Program-made: the position numbers and the translations under genes
Assembly (NCBI GenBank): GCA_002238605.1
Contig: MPMR01000005.1
Coordinates: 179,554-243,553, forward strand
DNA length: 64,000 bases
From: BD2-11 clade cluster bacterium bin43
GTDB lineage: Bacteria; Gemmatimonadota; Gemmatimonadetes; Longimicrobiales; Gaopeijiaceae
Reading direction: 5' to 3'
In this document: positions 18,465 through 26,681 of the stretch, piece after piece
Layout: each line of letters starts with the position of its first letter
Numbering within the stretch: the first letter of the stretch is position 1
Notes under the pieces: model-generated
What the model was told of the DNA's origin: nothing
Databases searched by the model: none
The model's input: the letters and a program-made list of their open reading frames with translations, nothing else

Positions 18465-20894
18465 ATGCGGTCGCCAGCAGCGCATCCGACACGACTCGGG
18501 ATGTCGTCTTTCTTTCTGATTCTGGCCCCCGTCCTTGCGACTCTGGTCCCGATCCCCGGCGTTGCGCAGGAGGCGCCGCGCGCGCTCACCGCGGAGGACT
18601 ATGCCCGGGCGGAGCGATACCTCGGGCAGCACATGAACCCGCTGGTGTTCAACGGCGCGGTCGACCCCAACTGGATGGCCGATGGGCGCTTCTGGTACCG
18701 GAACCGGACCCCGCGGGGCAGCGAGTACCTGATGGTCGATCCGGGCGCCGGCACGCGCGAGCCAGCCTTCGACCACGAGCGGATGGCGAACGCGCTGTCG
18801 GCGGTGGCCGGTGCGGGCGCGACGGCGGAGGGCCTGCCGGGCGGGCAGTTCATCCCGGAGGCGGCGGTGGTTCTCTTCGCCCCCGAGGGTGAGGGGTTCC
18901 AGGAAGAGGGGCGCGCCTTCCGCTGCCGGTCCATCGACTACCGCTGCGAGGAGCTGGAGGGCTCCCCGGAGCAGCGCAGGGCCAACTACATGGCGATCTC
19001 CATGGGCTTCGAGGCGGCCTTCCGCCGCTCCGCCGGCGTCGTCTCGCCGGATCAGGCCCGGGAAGCCTTCATCCGCGACCACAACCTCTGGGTGCGCGAG
19101 ACGCAGACCGGGGCGGAGACGCAGCTGACCTTCGACGGCGAGGAGGACTTCGGCTACGCGACCAACAACGCGGGCTGGGTCCGCAGCGCCCGGCCCGTGC
19201 TGCGCTGGTCTCCGGACAGCCGCAGGATCGCCACGTTCCAGCACGACGCGCGCGGCGTGGGGATGATGTACATGGTGAACACCCAGGTGGGCCATCCGGA
19301 GCTGGACGCCTGGCGCTATCCCCTGCCCGAGGACTCCGTGATCTTCCGCATCCACCGGGTGGTGCTGGATCCGGACGCGCCCGCCGGCTCGCGCATGGTG
19401 CGCTTCGACATGCCTCCGGACCAGCACCGCTCGACGGTGTGCGACCACGTCGCCTGCGGAGGCACCTTCGCCGACGTGGAGTGGAGCGACGACGCCACCC
19501 AGGTGGCCTTCGTGTCGAGTTCGCGCGACCACAAGGTGGCCACGCTGCGGGTGGCCGACGCCCGCACGGGCGCGGTGCGCGACGTCCTGGAAGAGCGGGT
19601 CGAGACCTTCTTCGAGTCTGGAGACGGGTCGCACAACTGGCGCGTCCTCGAAGAGAGCGGCGAGGTCATCTGGTTCTCGCGGCGCGACAACTGGAGTCAT
19701 CTCTACCTGTACGACCTGGAGTCGGGCAGCCTGAAGCGGCAGATCACCTCCGGGGAGTGGAACGTCCTGGAGGTGCTCGAGGTCGACACCGACGCGCGCA
19801 CCGTGCTCTTCATCGGCAACGAGCGCGAGGACGGGGATCCCTACTTCCACTATCTGTACCAGGTCGGGCTGGACGGCGGCGATGTGCGGCTGCTCACCCC
19901 GGACAGTGCGGACCACTCCATCTCGCGCTCCCCCGGCGGCGAGTACTTCGTCGACAGCTGGTCCACCCCCGTGACCCCGCCCGTAAGCGTCGTGCGCGAC
20001 ATGAGCGGGCAGGTGTTGCTGGAGCTCGAGCGCGCGGACATCTCCGCCCTGGAGGCGGCCGGCTGGCAGGCTCCCATCCCCTTCGAAGTAAAGGCGCGCG
20101 ACGGCGTGACCGACCTCTACGGGCTCATGTTCCGCCCATCGAACTTCGACCCGTCGATGCAGTACCCGATCGTCAACTACCTGTATCCGGGTCCTCAGAG
20201 CGGCAGCGTCGGAAGCCGCAGCTTCCGCACCGCGCACCGGGATCTGCAGGCGATCGCGGAGCTGGGATTCGTGGTCGTCGAACTCGACGCCATGGGTACC
20301 CCCATGCGCTCACGGGCCTTCCACGAAGCGTACTACGGCAACATGGGCGACAACGGCCTCCCCGATCAGATCACGGGAATCCAGCAGCTCGCCGAGCGGC
20401 ACGAATGGATGGACACCGACCGGGTCGGCATCTTCGGGCACTCGGGCGGCGGCTTCGCGTCGACGGCCGGCATCCTGCGCTACCCCGGGTTCTACAAGGT
20501 GGCGGTGTCACAGGCGGGCAACCACGACAACCGCAACTACGAGGACGACTGGGGCGAGAAGTGGCAGGGGCTGCTGGAGGAGTACGACGACGGCACCACC
20601 AACTACGACAACCAGGCCAACCAGCTGGTGGCTGAGAACCTCGAGGGCAAGCTGCTCATCGCGCACGGCACCATGGACACCAACGTGCCGCACTCCAACA
20701 CCATGCTGGTGGTGGACGCGCTCATCGCCGCGAACAAGGACTTCGACCTGGTGCTTTTCCCGAATCGGGGCCACGGCTTCGGCAACGAGCCCTACATGAT
20801 GCGCAAGCGCTGGGACTACTTCGTCCGCCATCTCATGGGCGCGGAGCCGCCGGCAAACTACGAGTTCGGGCAGCTGCGGCGTCCGGTGGGGTGA
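18465..20894 (+). CDS. Secreted dipeptidyl peptidase IV-like S9B peptidase
   Basis: The 809-residue protein begins with a signal peptide (cleavage near GVAQ) and has the DPP-IV architecture. The N-terminal propeller contains LRWSPDSRRIATFQHD and the DPP-IV-type segment WFSRRDNWSHLYLYD, and a C-terminal hydrolase domain follows. The nucleophile is Ser660 in IFGHSGGGFAS, Asp lies in HGTMDTNVPHSN and His in FPNRGHGFG. It would remove N-terminal dipeptides, often X-Pro, outside the cytoplasm. The start is supported by a good ribosome site (CGGAGGAAGG) just before the ATG at 18465. The 185-bp region upstream is shared with the divergent DUF1971 gene and should carry promoters. Confidence 0.94.
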   Translation: MRSPAAHPTRLGMSSFFLILAPVLATLVPIPGVAQEAPRALTAEDYARAERYLGQHMNPLVFNGAVDPNWMADGRFWYRNRTPRGSEYLMVDPGAGTREPAFDHERMANALSAVAGAGATAEGLPGGQFIPEAAVVLFAPEGEGFQEEGRAFRCRSIDYRCEELEGSPEQRRANYMAISMGFEAAFRRSAGVVSPDQAREAFIRDHNLWVRETQTGAETQLTFDGEEDFGYATNNAGWVRSARPVLRWSPDSRRIATFQHDARGVGMMYMVNTQVGHPELDAWRYPLPEDSVIFRIHRVVLDPDAPAGSRMVRFDMPPDQHRSTVCDHVACGGTFADVEWSDDATQVAFVSSSRDHKVATLRVADARTGAVRDVLEERVETFFESGDGSHNWRVLEESGEVIWFSRRDNWSHLYLYDLESGSLKRQITSGEWNVLEVLEVDTDARTVLFIGNEREDGDPYFHYLYQVGLDGGDVRLLTPDSADHSISRSPGGEYFVDSWSTPVTPPVSVVRDMSGQVLLELERADISALEAAGWQAPIPFEVKARDGVTDLYGLMFRPSNFDPSMQYPIVNYLYPGPQSGSVGSRSFRTAHRDLQAIAELGFVVVELDAMGTPMRSRAFHEAYYGNMGDNGLPDQITGIQQLAERHEWMDTDRVGIFGHSGGGFASTAGILRYPGFYKVAVSQAGNHDNRNYEDDWGEKWQGLLEEYDDGTTNYDNQANQLVAENLEGKLLIAHGTMDTNVPHSNTMLVVDALIAANKDFDLVLFPNRGHGFGNEPYMMRKRWDYFVRHLMGAEPPANYEFGQLRRPVG

Positions 20895-20903
20895 GCGAGG
20901 CCC

Positions 20904-21017
20904 TCAGAAGGCCAGCATCTGCGTGACGTTGATGGAATCCGGCAGGTCGATGGCCTGCTGGGCGTGGAGGGGGTTTGAGATGACGAGGAAAGCGGTGGCC
21001 ACGAGGACCGCGGCCAT
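20904..21017 (-). CDS. Possible 37-residue secreted peptide
   Basis: This is a short open frame with a convincing signal sequence (MAAVLVATAFLVISN, cleavage near LHAQ). It would leave a mature tail of about 17 residues (QAIDLPDSINVTQMLAF). It lies 36 bp downstream of the TlpA-like gene on the same strand and could be the last gene of that operon. No strong ribosome site is visible, and the size makes chance possible. It converges on the DPP-IV gene with a 9-bp gap. Function unknown. Confidence 0.35.
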   Translation of the reverse strand: MAAVLVATAFLVISNPLHAQQAIDLPDSINVTQMLAF

Positions 21018-21053
21018 CCCGGGCGTCGGGCGCGACCGCGGTCCGGGGCGGGT

Positions 21054-21596
21054 CTACCTGCCAGCCGCCGTGGCGGCCGCCAGCACGTCGCCCACCGCCA
21101 GCACGATGTCCTGCTGCGGGCCGATGCCGGTGTAGGCGACCTCGCCCTCTGCGTCCAGGATAACCACGTAGGCGGTCGCGGGCGCCAGGAAGGCGCGCGT
21201 GGCGTTGCCCCGGGTGTCCCACAGCATCGGGAAGGGGATGGCGTGCCGCTCCAGGTGCCGGCGCACGGCGCGCCGGGTCTGGGCCACCGCGACCGCGACC
21301 GCGAGGAATCCTACCTCGTCGCCGTAGCGTTCGAAGGCGGCGTCCATGCTCGGCTGCAGCGCCTCGCACTGCTCGCACCAGCTGGCCCAGAACTCGAGCA
21401 GAAGGGGCCGCTCGCCGACGTAGTCCGCCAGGTCGACCGGTTCCCCGTCGAGGTTCTCGATGGTGGGGGGATCCGGCGTCTCGCCCACGGCGATGCCGAT
21501 CTCGCCCCGTTCCTGCGCGCCTGCGCCACTGAAGAGCATCACGGCGGCGCCGAACGCCGCCACTGTCGCCAGGAGATTCCGTCTGACCGTTTTCAC
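21054..21596 (-). CDS. TlpA-like periplasmic thioredoxin-fold protein
   Basis: The 180-residue product has an N-terminal signal (ATVAAFGAAVMLFSGAGA) and a thioredoxin fold with the redox motif WASWCEQCEALQP (CxxC) followed by a cis-Pro region near ATAYVVILD. The start is a GTG at 21596 that overlaps the stop of the DsbD/CcdA-like gene in a GTGA junction, so translation is coupled. The ATG two bases earlier is immediately followed by a stop. Coupling to the membrane electron carrier indicates that electrons pass from cytoplasmic thioredoxin through the membrane protein to this protein. It would then reduce periplasmic disulfides or serve cytochrome c maturation. Confidence 0.88.
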   Translation of the reverse strand: MKTVRRNLLATVAAFGAAVMLFSGAGAQERGEIGIAVGETPDPPTIENLDGEPVDLADYVGERPLLLEFWASWCEQCEALQPSMDAAFERYGDEVGFLAVAVAVAQTRRAVRRHLERHAIPFPMLWDTRGNATRAFLAPATAYVVILDAEGEVAYTGIGPQQDIVLAVGDVLAAATAAGR

Positions 21597-22312
21597 ATCA
21601 CCAGTCCCGTTTGAATCAGGTAGTATTCCGCCACGCCCAGCATAATGATACCCGCCGCCTTCTTGATCCATACCATCCAGGCCCCCGACTTCGGCAGCCA
21701 GGCAGCGGTGCCCGAGAAGAGCCCGACCGCGACCAGCAGCGAGGTCATCCCCAGCGAGAACACGAAGAGATAGAGGAACCCCATGGCGCCCGCCTGGGTC
21801 GCCGCAACCCAGGTGAGGACCACGGCGAAGGCGGGGGCGCCGCAGGGCGCGGCCACGATGCCGGAGGTGGCGCCCAGCAGGAAGACGGCCGGGTAGGATC
21901 CGCCGCCCAGCCCGCCGGCCCAATGCAGCAGCCGCTTGGGCGCGCTCACCGGAATCACGTCCAGCATGGCCAGCGCGAAGATGATGAGCAGGTTGGCGGT
22001 GGCGAACCGCACCCACGGGTTCGCGCTGACCGTGCCGAACAGCGTGCCGCTCAGCCCCGCGAGCAGGCCGAGCAGGGCGTAGAACATCGCCAGCCCCGTG
22101 ACGTACGTGAGCGTCAGCGCGACGATGCGCGCGCGCGGCGCCTTGTCCCTGGAGGCACCGGCGATGACCGACGCGGTTATGGGGATCATCGGGTAGACGC
22201 ACGGCGTCAGGCTGGTGAGGACGCCGGCCCAGAAGAGCAGCCCCATCGCCAGGAGAGGGCTCGCGCTCAGGCTCTCGGAGATCCCTCCGATCTGTGCGGC
22301 GGCGGTCCACAT
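21593..22312 (-). CDS. DsbD/CcdA-like thiol:disulfide transmembrane electron carrier
   Basis: The 239-residue protein has about six hydrophobic segments and the two conserved half-cystine sites of the family, LTPCVYPMIP in the first membrane helix and VAAPCGAPAF in the fourth. The length equals the membrane core of DsbD without the periplasmic and thioredoxin domains; the periplasmic partner is the coupled TlpA-like gene. I chose ATG 22312 because a GGGAGG ribosome site sits about 8 bases upstream, and the GTG at 22321 lies inside that site. The gene is 33 bp downstream of glcE. It should move reducing equivalents across the inner membrane. Confidence 0.9.
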   Translation of the reverse strand: MWTAAAQIGGISESLSASPLLAMGLLFWAGVLTSLTPCVYPMIPITASVIAGASRDKAPRARIVALTLTYVTGLAMFYALLGLLAGLSGTLFGTVSANPWVRFATANLLIIFALAMLDVIPVSAPKRLLHWAGGLGGGSYPAVFLLGATSGIVAAPCGAPAFAVVLTWVAATQAGAMGFLYLFVFSLGMTSLLVAVGLFSGTAAWLPKSGAWMVWIKKAAGIIMLGVAEYYLIQTGLVM

Positions 22313-22345
22313 GGAAGACACCTCCCGGCGGTCCCGTGCGCTGGT

Positions 22346-23635
22346 CTAGGAGCCCGGCCGGGACAGCACGCCGGCGGGGTCGAAGCTGTCCACGATGCCG
22401 CGCGTGAGCGCGAGGACGCCCGGCGCGGTCGCGGGCTCGGGTGCCGGCCACCGCGGGATGTTCGCGCGGGAGACGCGGAAGGTGGCGCCGGCCTTCACGA
22501 CGCGTTCGCGCAGGCGGGCGAGCCGGTCGGAGACGGCGGTCCGGTCGTCGCCCCCGGCCGTACCCGCCGCTACCCGCACCACCCCCAGCGACACGTGCGC
22601 CGCCACCGTACCGCACTCCACGCCCGGCTCCGCCAGGTCGCCCAGGCGCGAGGGCAGGTGGCTGACGCGCGCCACCGCGGCCGCGTTGTCCTCGAAGCGC
22701 TCCAGCGCCGCGAACCAGCGCGAGGACGCCTCGCCCTTCAGGCGGTGGCTGGCCTCCCGGCCGACGCGCACGTTGAGGATGTGCTCGGATTCCTCCACCG
22801 CCTCCGGGGAGCCGAGCAGGCGCACGGCGACGGTCGGTTCCTCGCCGTGGCCCGCCAGCAGTTCCAGCGCCGGGATGCGCACCGGCGCGGTCGCCAGCGA
22901 GCGCGCCAGCACCACGGCCAGCGCCAGCCGGGGGGTCTGGTAGAGAAGAGTCACGTCCTGCACCGGCAGCGGGTGCAGGCGCACCGTGGCGGAGGTCACG
23001 ATCCCGAGCTGACCGCCGCTTCCCACGGCGACCTTCACCAGGTCGTAGCCGGCGACGTTCTTGACCACCCGGCCGCCCAGCTCGAGCACGCGCCCGTCTC
23101 CGGTGACCAGCGTCAGCCCGAGCACGTGGTCGCGGGGTGTGCCGAACTTCCCCTGCAGCGGCCCGTAGGCCCCGCTCGCCAGCACGCCCCCGAGGCTGCG
23201 CCGTGCCCGCCGCGGGGGGTCGAGGGGGAGCCACTGGCCCTGGTCGCCGGTCAGCCGTTCCAGCTGCGCGAGCGAGACGCCGGCGTCCGCCGTGAGGGTC
23301 AGGTCGGCGGGGTCGTAGGCGTGCACCGTGTCAAGCGCGCGCGTGCTCAACACCAGGTCCACCGGTCCGTCGAGGTATCCGGGGGGGAGCGAGGTGGCGT
23401 TGCCGATGCAGCGCACCTGCCGGCCGTCGCGGGACGCCCGCGTCATCAGGGTGCTCAGCTCCTCGACCGTCCGGGGCGCCACCACGGGCGCCCCTCCGGC
23501 TGCCTGCCGGCGGTCCACCACGGTTCCGCCGTTCATTCCGGCCGAAACGCCGGGGTTCGCCTCCCCGTCCACGCGCTCGGTGCCCGCCTCGTCATCGCGC
23601 ACCGTCGTCGAGCCGTTCAGCTTCTCCGGGCTCAT
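22346..23635 (-). CDS. glcE: Glycolate oxidase FAD-binding subunit GlcE-like
   Basis: The 429-residue protein carries an FAD-binding PCMH domain shorter than GlcD. Typical GlcE segments are RSLGGVLASGAYGPLQGKFG, then GRVVKNVAGYDLVKVAVGS and GQLGIVTSATVRLHPLP. Its ATG overlaps the glcD stop in an ATGA junction, so the two subunits are made together. In glycolate oxidase GlcD and GlcE bind FAD and pass electrons to the iron-sulfur protein GlcF; no glcF is present in this window. The N-terminal ~50 residues before the flavin domain are polar and variable. Downstream, after 33 bp, the operon continues with a redox membrane protein, an unusual neighbour. Confidence 0.88.
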   Translation of the reverse strand: MSPEKLNGSTTVRDDEAGTERVDGEANPGVSAGMNGGTVVDRRQAAGGAPVVAPRTVEELSTLMTRASRDGRQVRCIGNATSLPPGYLDGPVDLVLSTRALDTVHAYDPADLTLTADAGVSLAQLERLTGDQGQWLPLDPPRRARRSLGGVLASGAYGPLQGKFGTPRDHVLGLTLVTGDGRVLELGGRVVKNVAGYDLVKVAVGSGGQLGIVTSATVRLHPLPVQDVTLLYQTPRLALAVVLARSLATAPVRIPALELLAGHGEEPTVAVRLLGSPEAVEESEHILNVRVGREASHRLKGEASSRWFAALERFEDNAAAVARVSHLPSRLGDLAEPGVECGTVAAHVSLGVVRVAAGTAGGDDRTAVSDRLARLRERVVKAGATFRVSRANIPRWPAPEPATAPGVLALTRGIVDSFDPAGVLSRPGS

Positions 23636-25152
23636 GCCGTGGCACCTGCGGGCACCGCCTTGCGGGTCCCATCCGTCCCAACCTCCGCCTGCCCGGCGTC
23701 CGCCGGCCCGGCTCCTGGCGCGCCCGCGATCGCCGGGTCCGCGCCCCGGATCCACTCCGGGAGCACCTTGCCCGGGTTGCACACCCCTCGGGGATCGAAC
23801 ACGCGGCGCACCGACTCCATCGCCCGGAGGGTGTCCTCGGAGTGGATGAGCGCCATGTAGTCGCGCTTGTCGAGCCCCACGCCATGTTCGCCGGTGATGG
23901 TTCCCCCGGCCTCGACGCAGATGCGCATGATCTCCTTCGAGGCCCGCTCCACCCGCTCCATCTCAGTCTCGTCGCGCCGGTCGAAGAGGATGTTGGGGTG
24001 CAGGTTTCCGTCTCCGGCGTGGAAGACGTTGGCGACCCGCAGGTCGTAGCGTTCCCCGATGCCCGCGATCTTCGCCAGCACGTCCGGGAGCTGCGTGCGC
24101 GGGACGGTGGCGTCCTGCACAAGCAGGTCCGGGGCGATCCTGCCCATGGCGCCGAAGGCCTTCTTCCTGCCCTTCCAGAGGGCCGCGCGCGCTTCCGCCG
24201 AAGTGGCCCTGCGCACCTCGCGCGCGCCGCACTCCAGACACGCGGCCTCCGCGTGCGCGGCCTCCGCCTCCAGACCCGCCTCGATGCCGTCGAACTCCAC
24301 TACCAGCGCGGCCGCCGCGTCCGTCGGGTAGCCGGCCGCGAAGATGCTCTCTTCCACGGCCCGGATGGTGGCCTGGTCGATGATTTCGAGCGCCGCGGGG
24401 AGCAGCCCGTGGGCGATGATCGCGGTCACGGCGCGCCCCGCGTCCTCCAGCCGTTCGAAGATGCCGAGCAGGGTGTGCGTCGCCTGCGGAAGCGGGAGCA
24501 ACTCCACATCGACTTCCACCGCGATGCCGAAGCAGCCCTCCGATCCCACGAAGAGCCCCGCCAGGTCGAGTTCGCCGGTGTCGAACCCGCGGTCTCCCAG
24601 GTACACCCGGCTGCCGTCCGGGAGCACCACGTCCAGCCCCCGGATGTAGCGGGAGGTGACACCGTACTTGAGGCAGTGGGGCCCGCCCGAGTTCTCGGCG
24701 ACATTGCCGCCGATGGTGCAGGCGCTCTGCGACGAGGGATCCGGGGCGTAGTAGAGGCCGTGGGGCCGGGTCGCCGCCGTGAGATGGGCGTTGACGACTC
24801 CGGGCTGGACGCGCGCCCGCCGGTTGTGCAGGTCGAGCTCCAGGATCCGGTTCATGCGCGCCGTACACACCACCACGGCCCCGTCGACCGCGAGCGCGCC
24901 GCCGGAGAGACCCGTCCCCGAGCCGCGGGCCACGAAGGGCACGCCTGCCTGGGCGATGGCCCGGACCACCCGGGCCGTCTCGTCCCCGTCCCGGGGCAGC
25001 ACCGCCGCCCGTGGCGGACACCGGTAGGCGGTGAGCCCGTCGGACTCGTAGACCATCAGCCGGGCGGGGTCGGTGATGACTGCGTCCGCCCCCACGATGC
25101 GGATGAGTTCCTCGGCCAGCCCGGCGGCCAGGCGCGGTACTTTGGTGATCAC
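23632..25152 (-). CDS. glcD: Glycolate oxidase / FAD-linked 2-hydroxyacid dehydrogenase GlcD-like
   Basis: The 506-residue protein has a PCMH-type FAD domain (VPFVARGSGTGLSGGAL, then SACTIGGNVAENSGGPHCLK) and a C-terminal FAD-oxidase domain with VFHAGDGNLHPNI and GTITGEHGVGLDKRDYM, the metal and substrate region. It oxidises glycolate or D-lactate to the 2-oxo acid. A tail of about 35 residues rich in Ala/Gly extends beyond the conserved end. It is the first gene of the coupled set glcD-glcE-DsbD-TlpA. The 81 bp upstream separate it from the MBL-fold gene on the same strand, so the transcript may start there or further upstream. Confidence 0.92.
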   Translation of the reverse strand: MITKVPRLAAGLAEELIRIVGADAVITDPARLMVYESDGLTAYRCPPRAAVLPRDGDETARVVRAIAQAGVPFVARGSGTGLSGGALAVDGAVVVCTARMNRILELDLHNRRARVQPGVVNAHLTAATRPHGLYYAPDPSSQSACTIGGNVAENSGGPHCLKYGVTSRYIRGLDVVLPDGSRVYLGDRGFDTGELDLAGLFVGSEGCFGIAVEVDVELLPLPQATHTLLGIFERLEDAGRAVTAIIAHGLLPAALEIIDQATIRAVEESIFAAGYPTDAAAALVVEFDGIEAGLEAEAAHAEAACLECGAREVRRATSAEARAALWKGRKKAFGAMGRIAPDLLVQDATVPRTQLPDVLAKIAGIGERYDLRVANVFHAGDGNLHPNILFDRRDETEMERVERASKEIMRICVEAGGTITGEHGVGLDKRDYMALIHSEDTLRAMESVRRVFDPRGVCNPGKVLPEWIRGADPAIAGAPGAGPADAGQAEVGTDGTRKAVPAGATA

Positions 25153-25233
25153 GGCGTGGCTCCCGGTGAAGGAGAAGCGCGCGTCCGGCGGTAGTGTGCG
25201 GCCGCCGGTAACGCGCGCCGCGCTAACGAAATA

Positions 25234-25971
25234 CTACCCTTCGGCAGCCAGATAGTCGAGCATGGCAGCGATGCTCGCCTCGGCGGCGTTGCGCAGCAGG
25301 GGCGGCAGCTCATCTCCGTAGATGGTCGTCGCCAGTTGCGCCGGCGTGGCGTCGGGGTGATTGCGCCGGGCCAGCTCCGCCTGCTCGATGCGGGCGAGGC
25401 GGTGTTCCCGATAGGCCGCGAGCGCCCTGGGCACTTCCTCCAGGGGAGGCCCGTGCGCCGGATGGATCACGCTGAGCCCGAGCGCCTCGACCCGTTCCAG
25501 CGACGCCAGATAATCGCGTACGCAGCCGCGATACTCCCCCACCCAGGTCGTGCTGCCCTCGCCGAGCATCAGGTCGCCCGCGAAAAGCGCCCGGGCGCGC
25601 GGCCAGTGAAAGGACAGGTGCCCGGCGCAGTGCCCCGGCGTATCCACGGCGACCAGCCTGCCCTGGTCGGTCTCCACCGCCTCCCCGTCGGCGAGAGGGC
25701 CGTCCGCGCCGCGGCACGGCCCGAGCAGGGGAGCTCCCAGCGCATCCGCCAGGGCGCGGGCGCAACCGGAGTGGTCGGCATGATCGTGGGTCACCAGCAC
25801 GGTGACCCGGCGCGCACCCGCCACCGCGGCCCGGAGCGCGCCCAGGTGCCCGGGATCGTCAGGGCCCGGATCGATGACCGCCCGCGCTGCGCGCCCCACG
25901 ATGTACGTCCGGGTCCCGTCCAGGGTGAACGGCCCCGGGTTTGCCGCTTTGACGACACGCGGCCGGATCAT
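25234..25971 (-). CDS. MBL-fold metallo-hydrolase (LACTB2-like)
   Basis: The 245-residue protein has the metallo-beta-lactamase fold with the metal motif VTHDHADHSGCA, a second His in DTPGHCAGHLSF, and Asp in LFAGDLMLGEG. A C-terminal winged-helix-like extension contains PALAAYREHRLARI-type helices ending in LDYLAAEG. This arrangement matches the LACTB2/RNase-like branch, whose members act as endoribonucleases or hydrolyse thioesters. The window gives no clue to substrate. It lies 84 bp downstream of the GAF-protein gene on the same strand. Confidence 0.87.
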   Translation of the reverse strand: MIRPRVVKAANPGPFTLDGTRTYIVGRAARAVIDPGPDDPGHLGALRAAVAGARRVTVLVTHDHADHSGCARALADALGAPLLGPCRGADGPLADGEAVETDQGRLVAVDTPGHCAGHLSFHWPRARALFAGDLMLGEGSTTWVGEYRGCVRDYLASLERVEALGLSVIHPAHGPPLEEVPRALAAYREHRLARIEQAELARRNHPDATPAQLATTIYGDELPPLLRNAAEASIAAMLDYLAAEG

Positions 25972-26055
25972 CGCTCCCGGCGCGCTCCGCCCGGGCGCAC
26001 GCGCCGGTCGGGAGCAGCCACGGGCGCGGCGGGACCCGGTCCGTGCCGGGCCGTC

Positions 26056-26523
26056 CTAGCGTTGCTCGTGGACGAACTGTTCGGCGAGCTTGTCGGCGAT
26101 CATCTGCACGGCCAGCTCGTCGTCCTCGCCGAAAGCCGCCGGAGTGCGGCTGTCGATGTCGATCTGACCGAAGATCTCCTTGCCCGCCCGGATCAGGACC
26201 ACGAGCTCGGACTTCACGGCGGGGTTGCAGGAGAGGTAGTTGTCGACCTCGCTCACGTCCGGCACGTTCTGGTTCTTCCCGGTCTCGACGGCGGTACCGC
26301 ACACACCCGTGCCCACGGGAATCTTCGCGTGTTCGGTGCTGGCTCCGATGTAGTTGTGGAGCCAGAGCTCATCTCCTTCCTCGCCCAGCAGATAAACGCC
26401 GACCCAGTCGAAGTTCTCGGTCTTCGAGAGTCCCCGAACCGCGTGACGCAGGAGGGCGTCCGACAGATAGCCCTGCTCTCTCAGGCGCTGCAGATCGCCG
26501 AGCAACTCAACGGTGTTCACCAT
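26056..26523 (-). CDS. GAF-domain protein, free methionine-(R)-sulfoxide reductase-like
   Basis: The 155-residue protein is a single GAF domain with the family pattern DWVGVYLL, then GTGVCGTAVETGKNQNVPDV, YLSCNPAVKSELVVLI and GQIDIDSRTPAAFGEDD. Two of the cysteines used by fRMsr enzymes (GVCG and SCNP) are conserved, so reduction of free Met-R-sulfoxide is the likely activity. A signalling GAF without catalysis is the alternative. The ATG at 26523 (MVNTVELLG) was chosen because the upstream extension to 26601 has no domain homology. A 158-bp gap precedes the channel gene on the same strand. Confidence 0.82.
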   Translation of the reverse strand: MVNTVELLGDLQRLREQGYLSDALLRHAVRGLSKTENFDWVGVYLLGEEGDELWLHNYIGASTEHAKIPVGTGVCGTAVETGKNQNVPDVSEVDNYLSCNPAVKSELVVLIRAGKEIFGQIDIDSRTPAAFGEDDELAVQMIADKLAEQFVHEQR

Positions 26524-26681
26524 GTTTTCGATCTTCCCCGTGGTGCGGAGCCCCGGGCCCCGCCGGTTCCTGGTTTCCCCTGCCGCCCTGACCCACGTCA
26601 TCCCAAGATGAAAGGTAACGCGATCGAGCGCACGTCACGCACCGGAGGCCGTCCCGGCTCCGGTCTCCGTCGTTCCCGGCC

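Noticed and set aside
18312..20237. Minus-strand open frame of 641 codons
   Set aside because: It is antisense to the DPP-IV gene, which has signal peptide, propeller and full catalytic triad.
21611..23860. Plus-strand open frame of 749 codons
   Set aside because: It runs antisense to the DsbD-like and glcE genes and is dominated by Arg, Gly and His, typical of a shadow frame.
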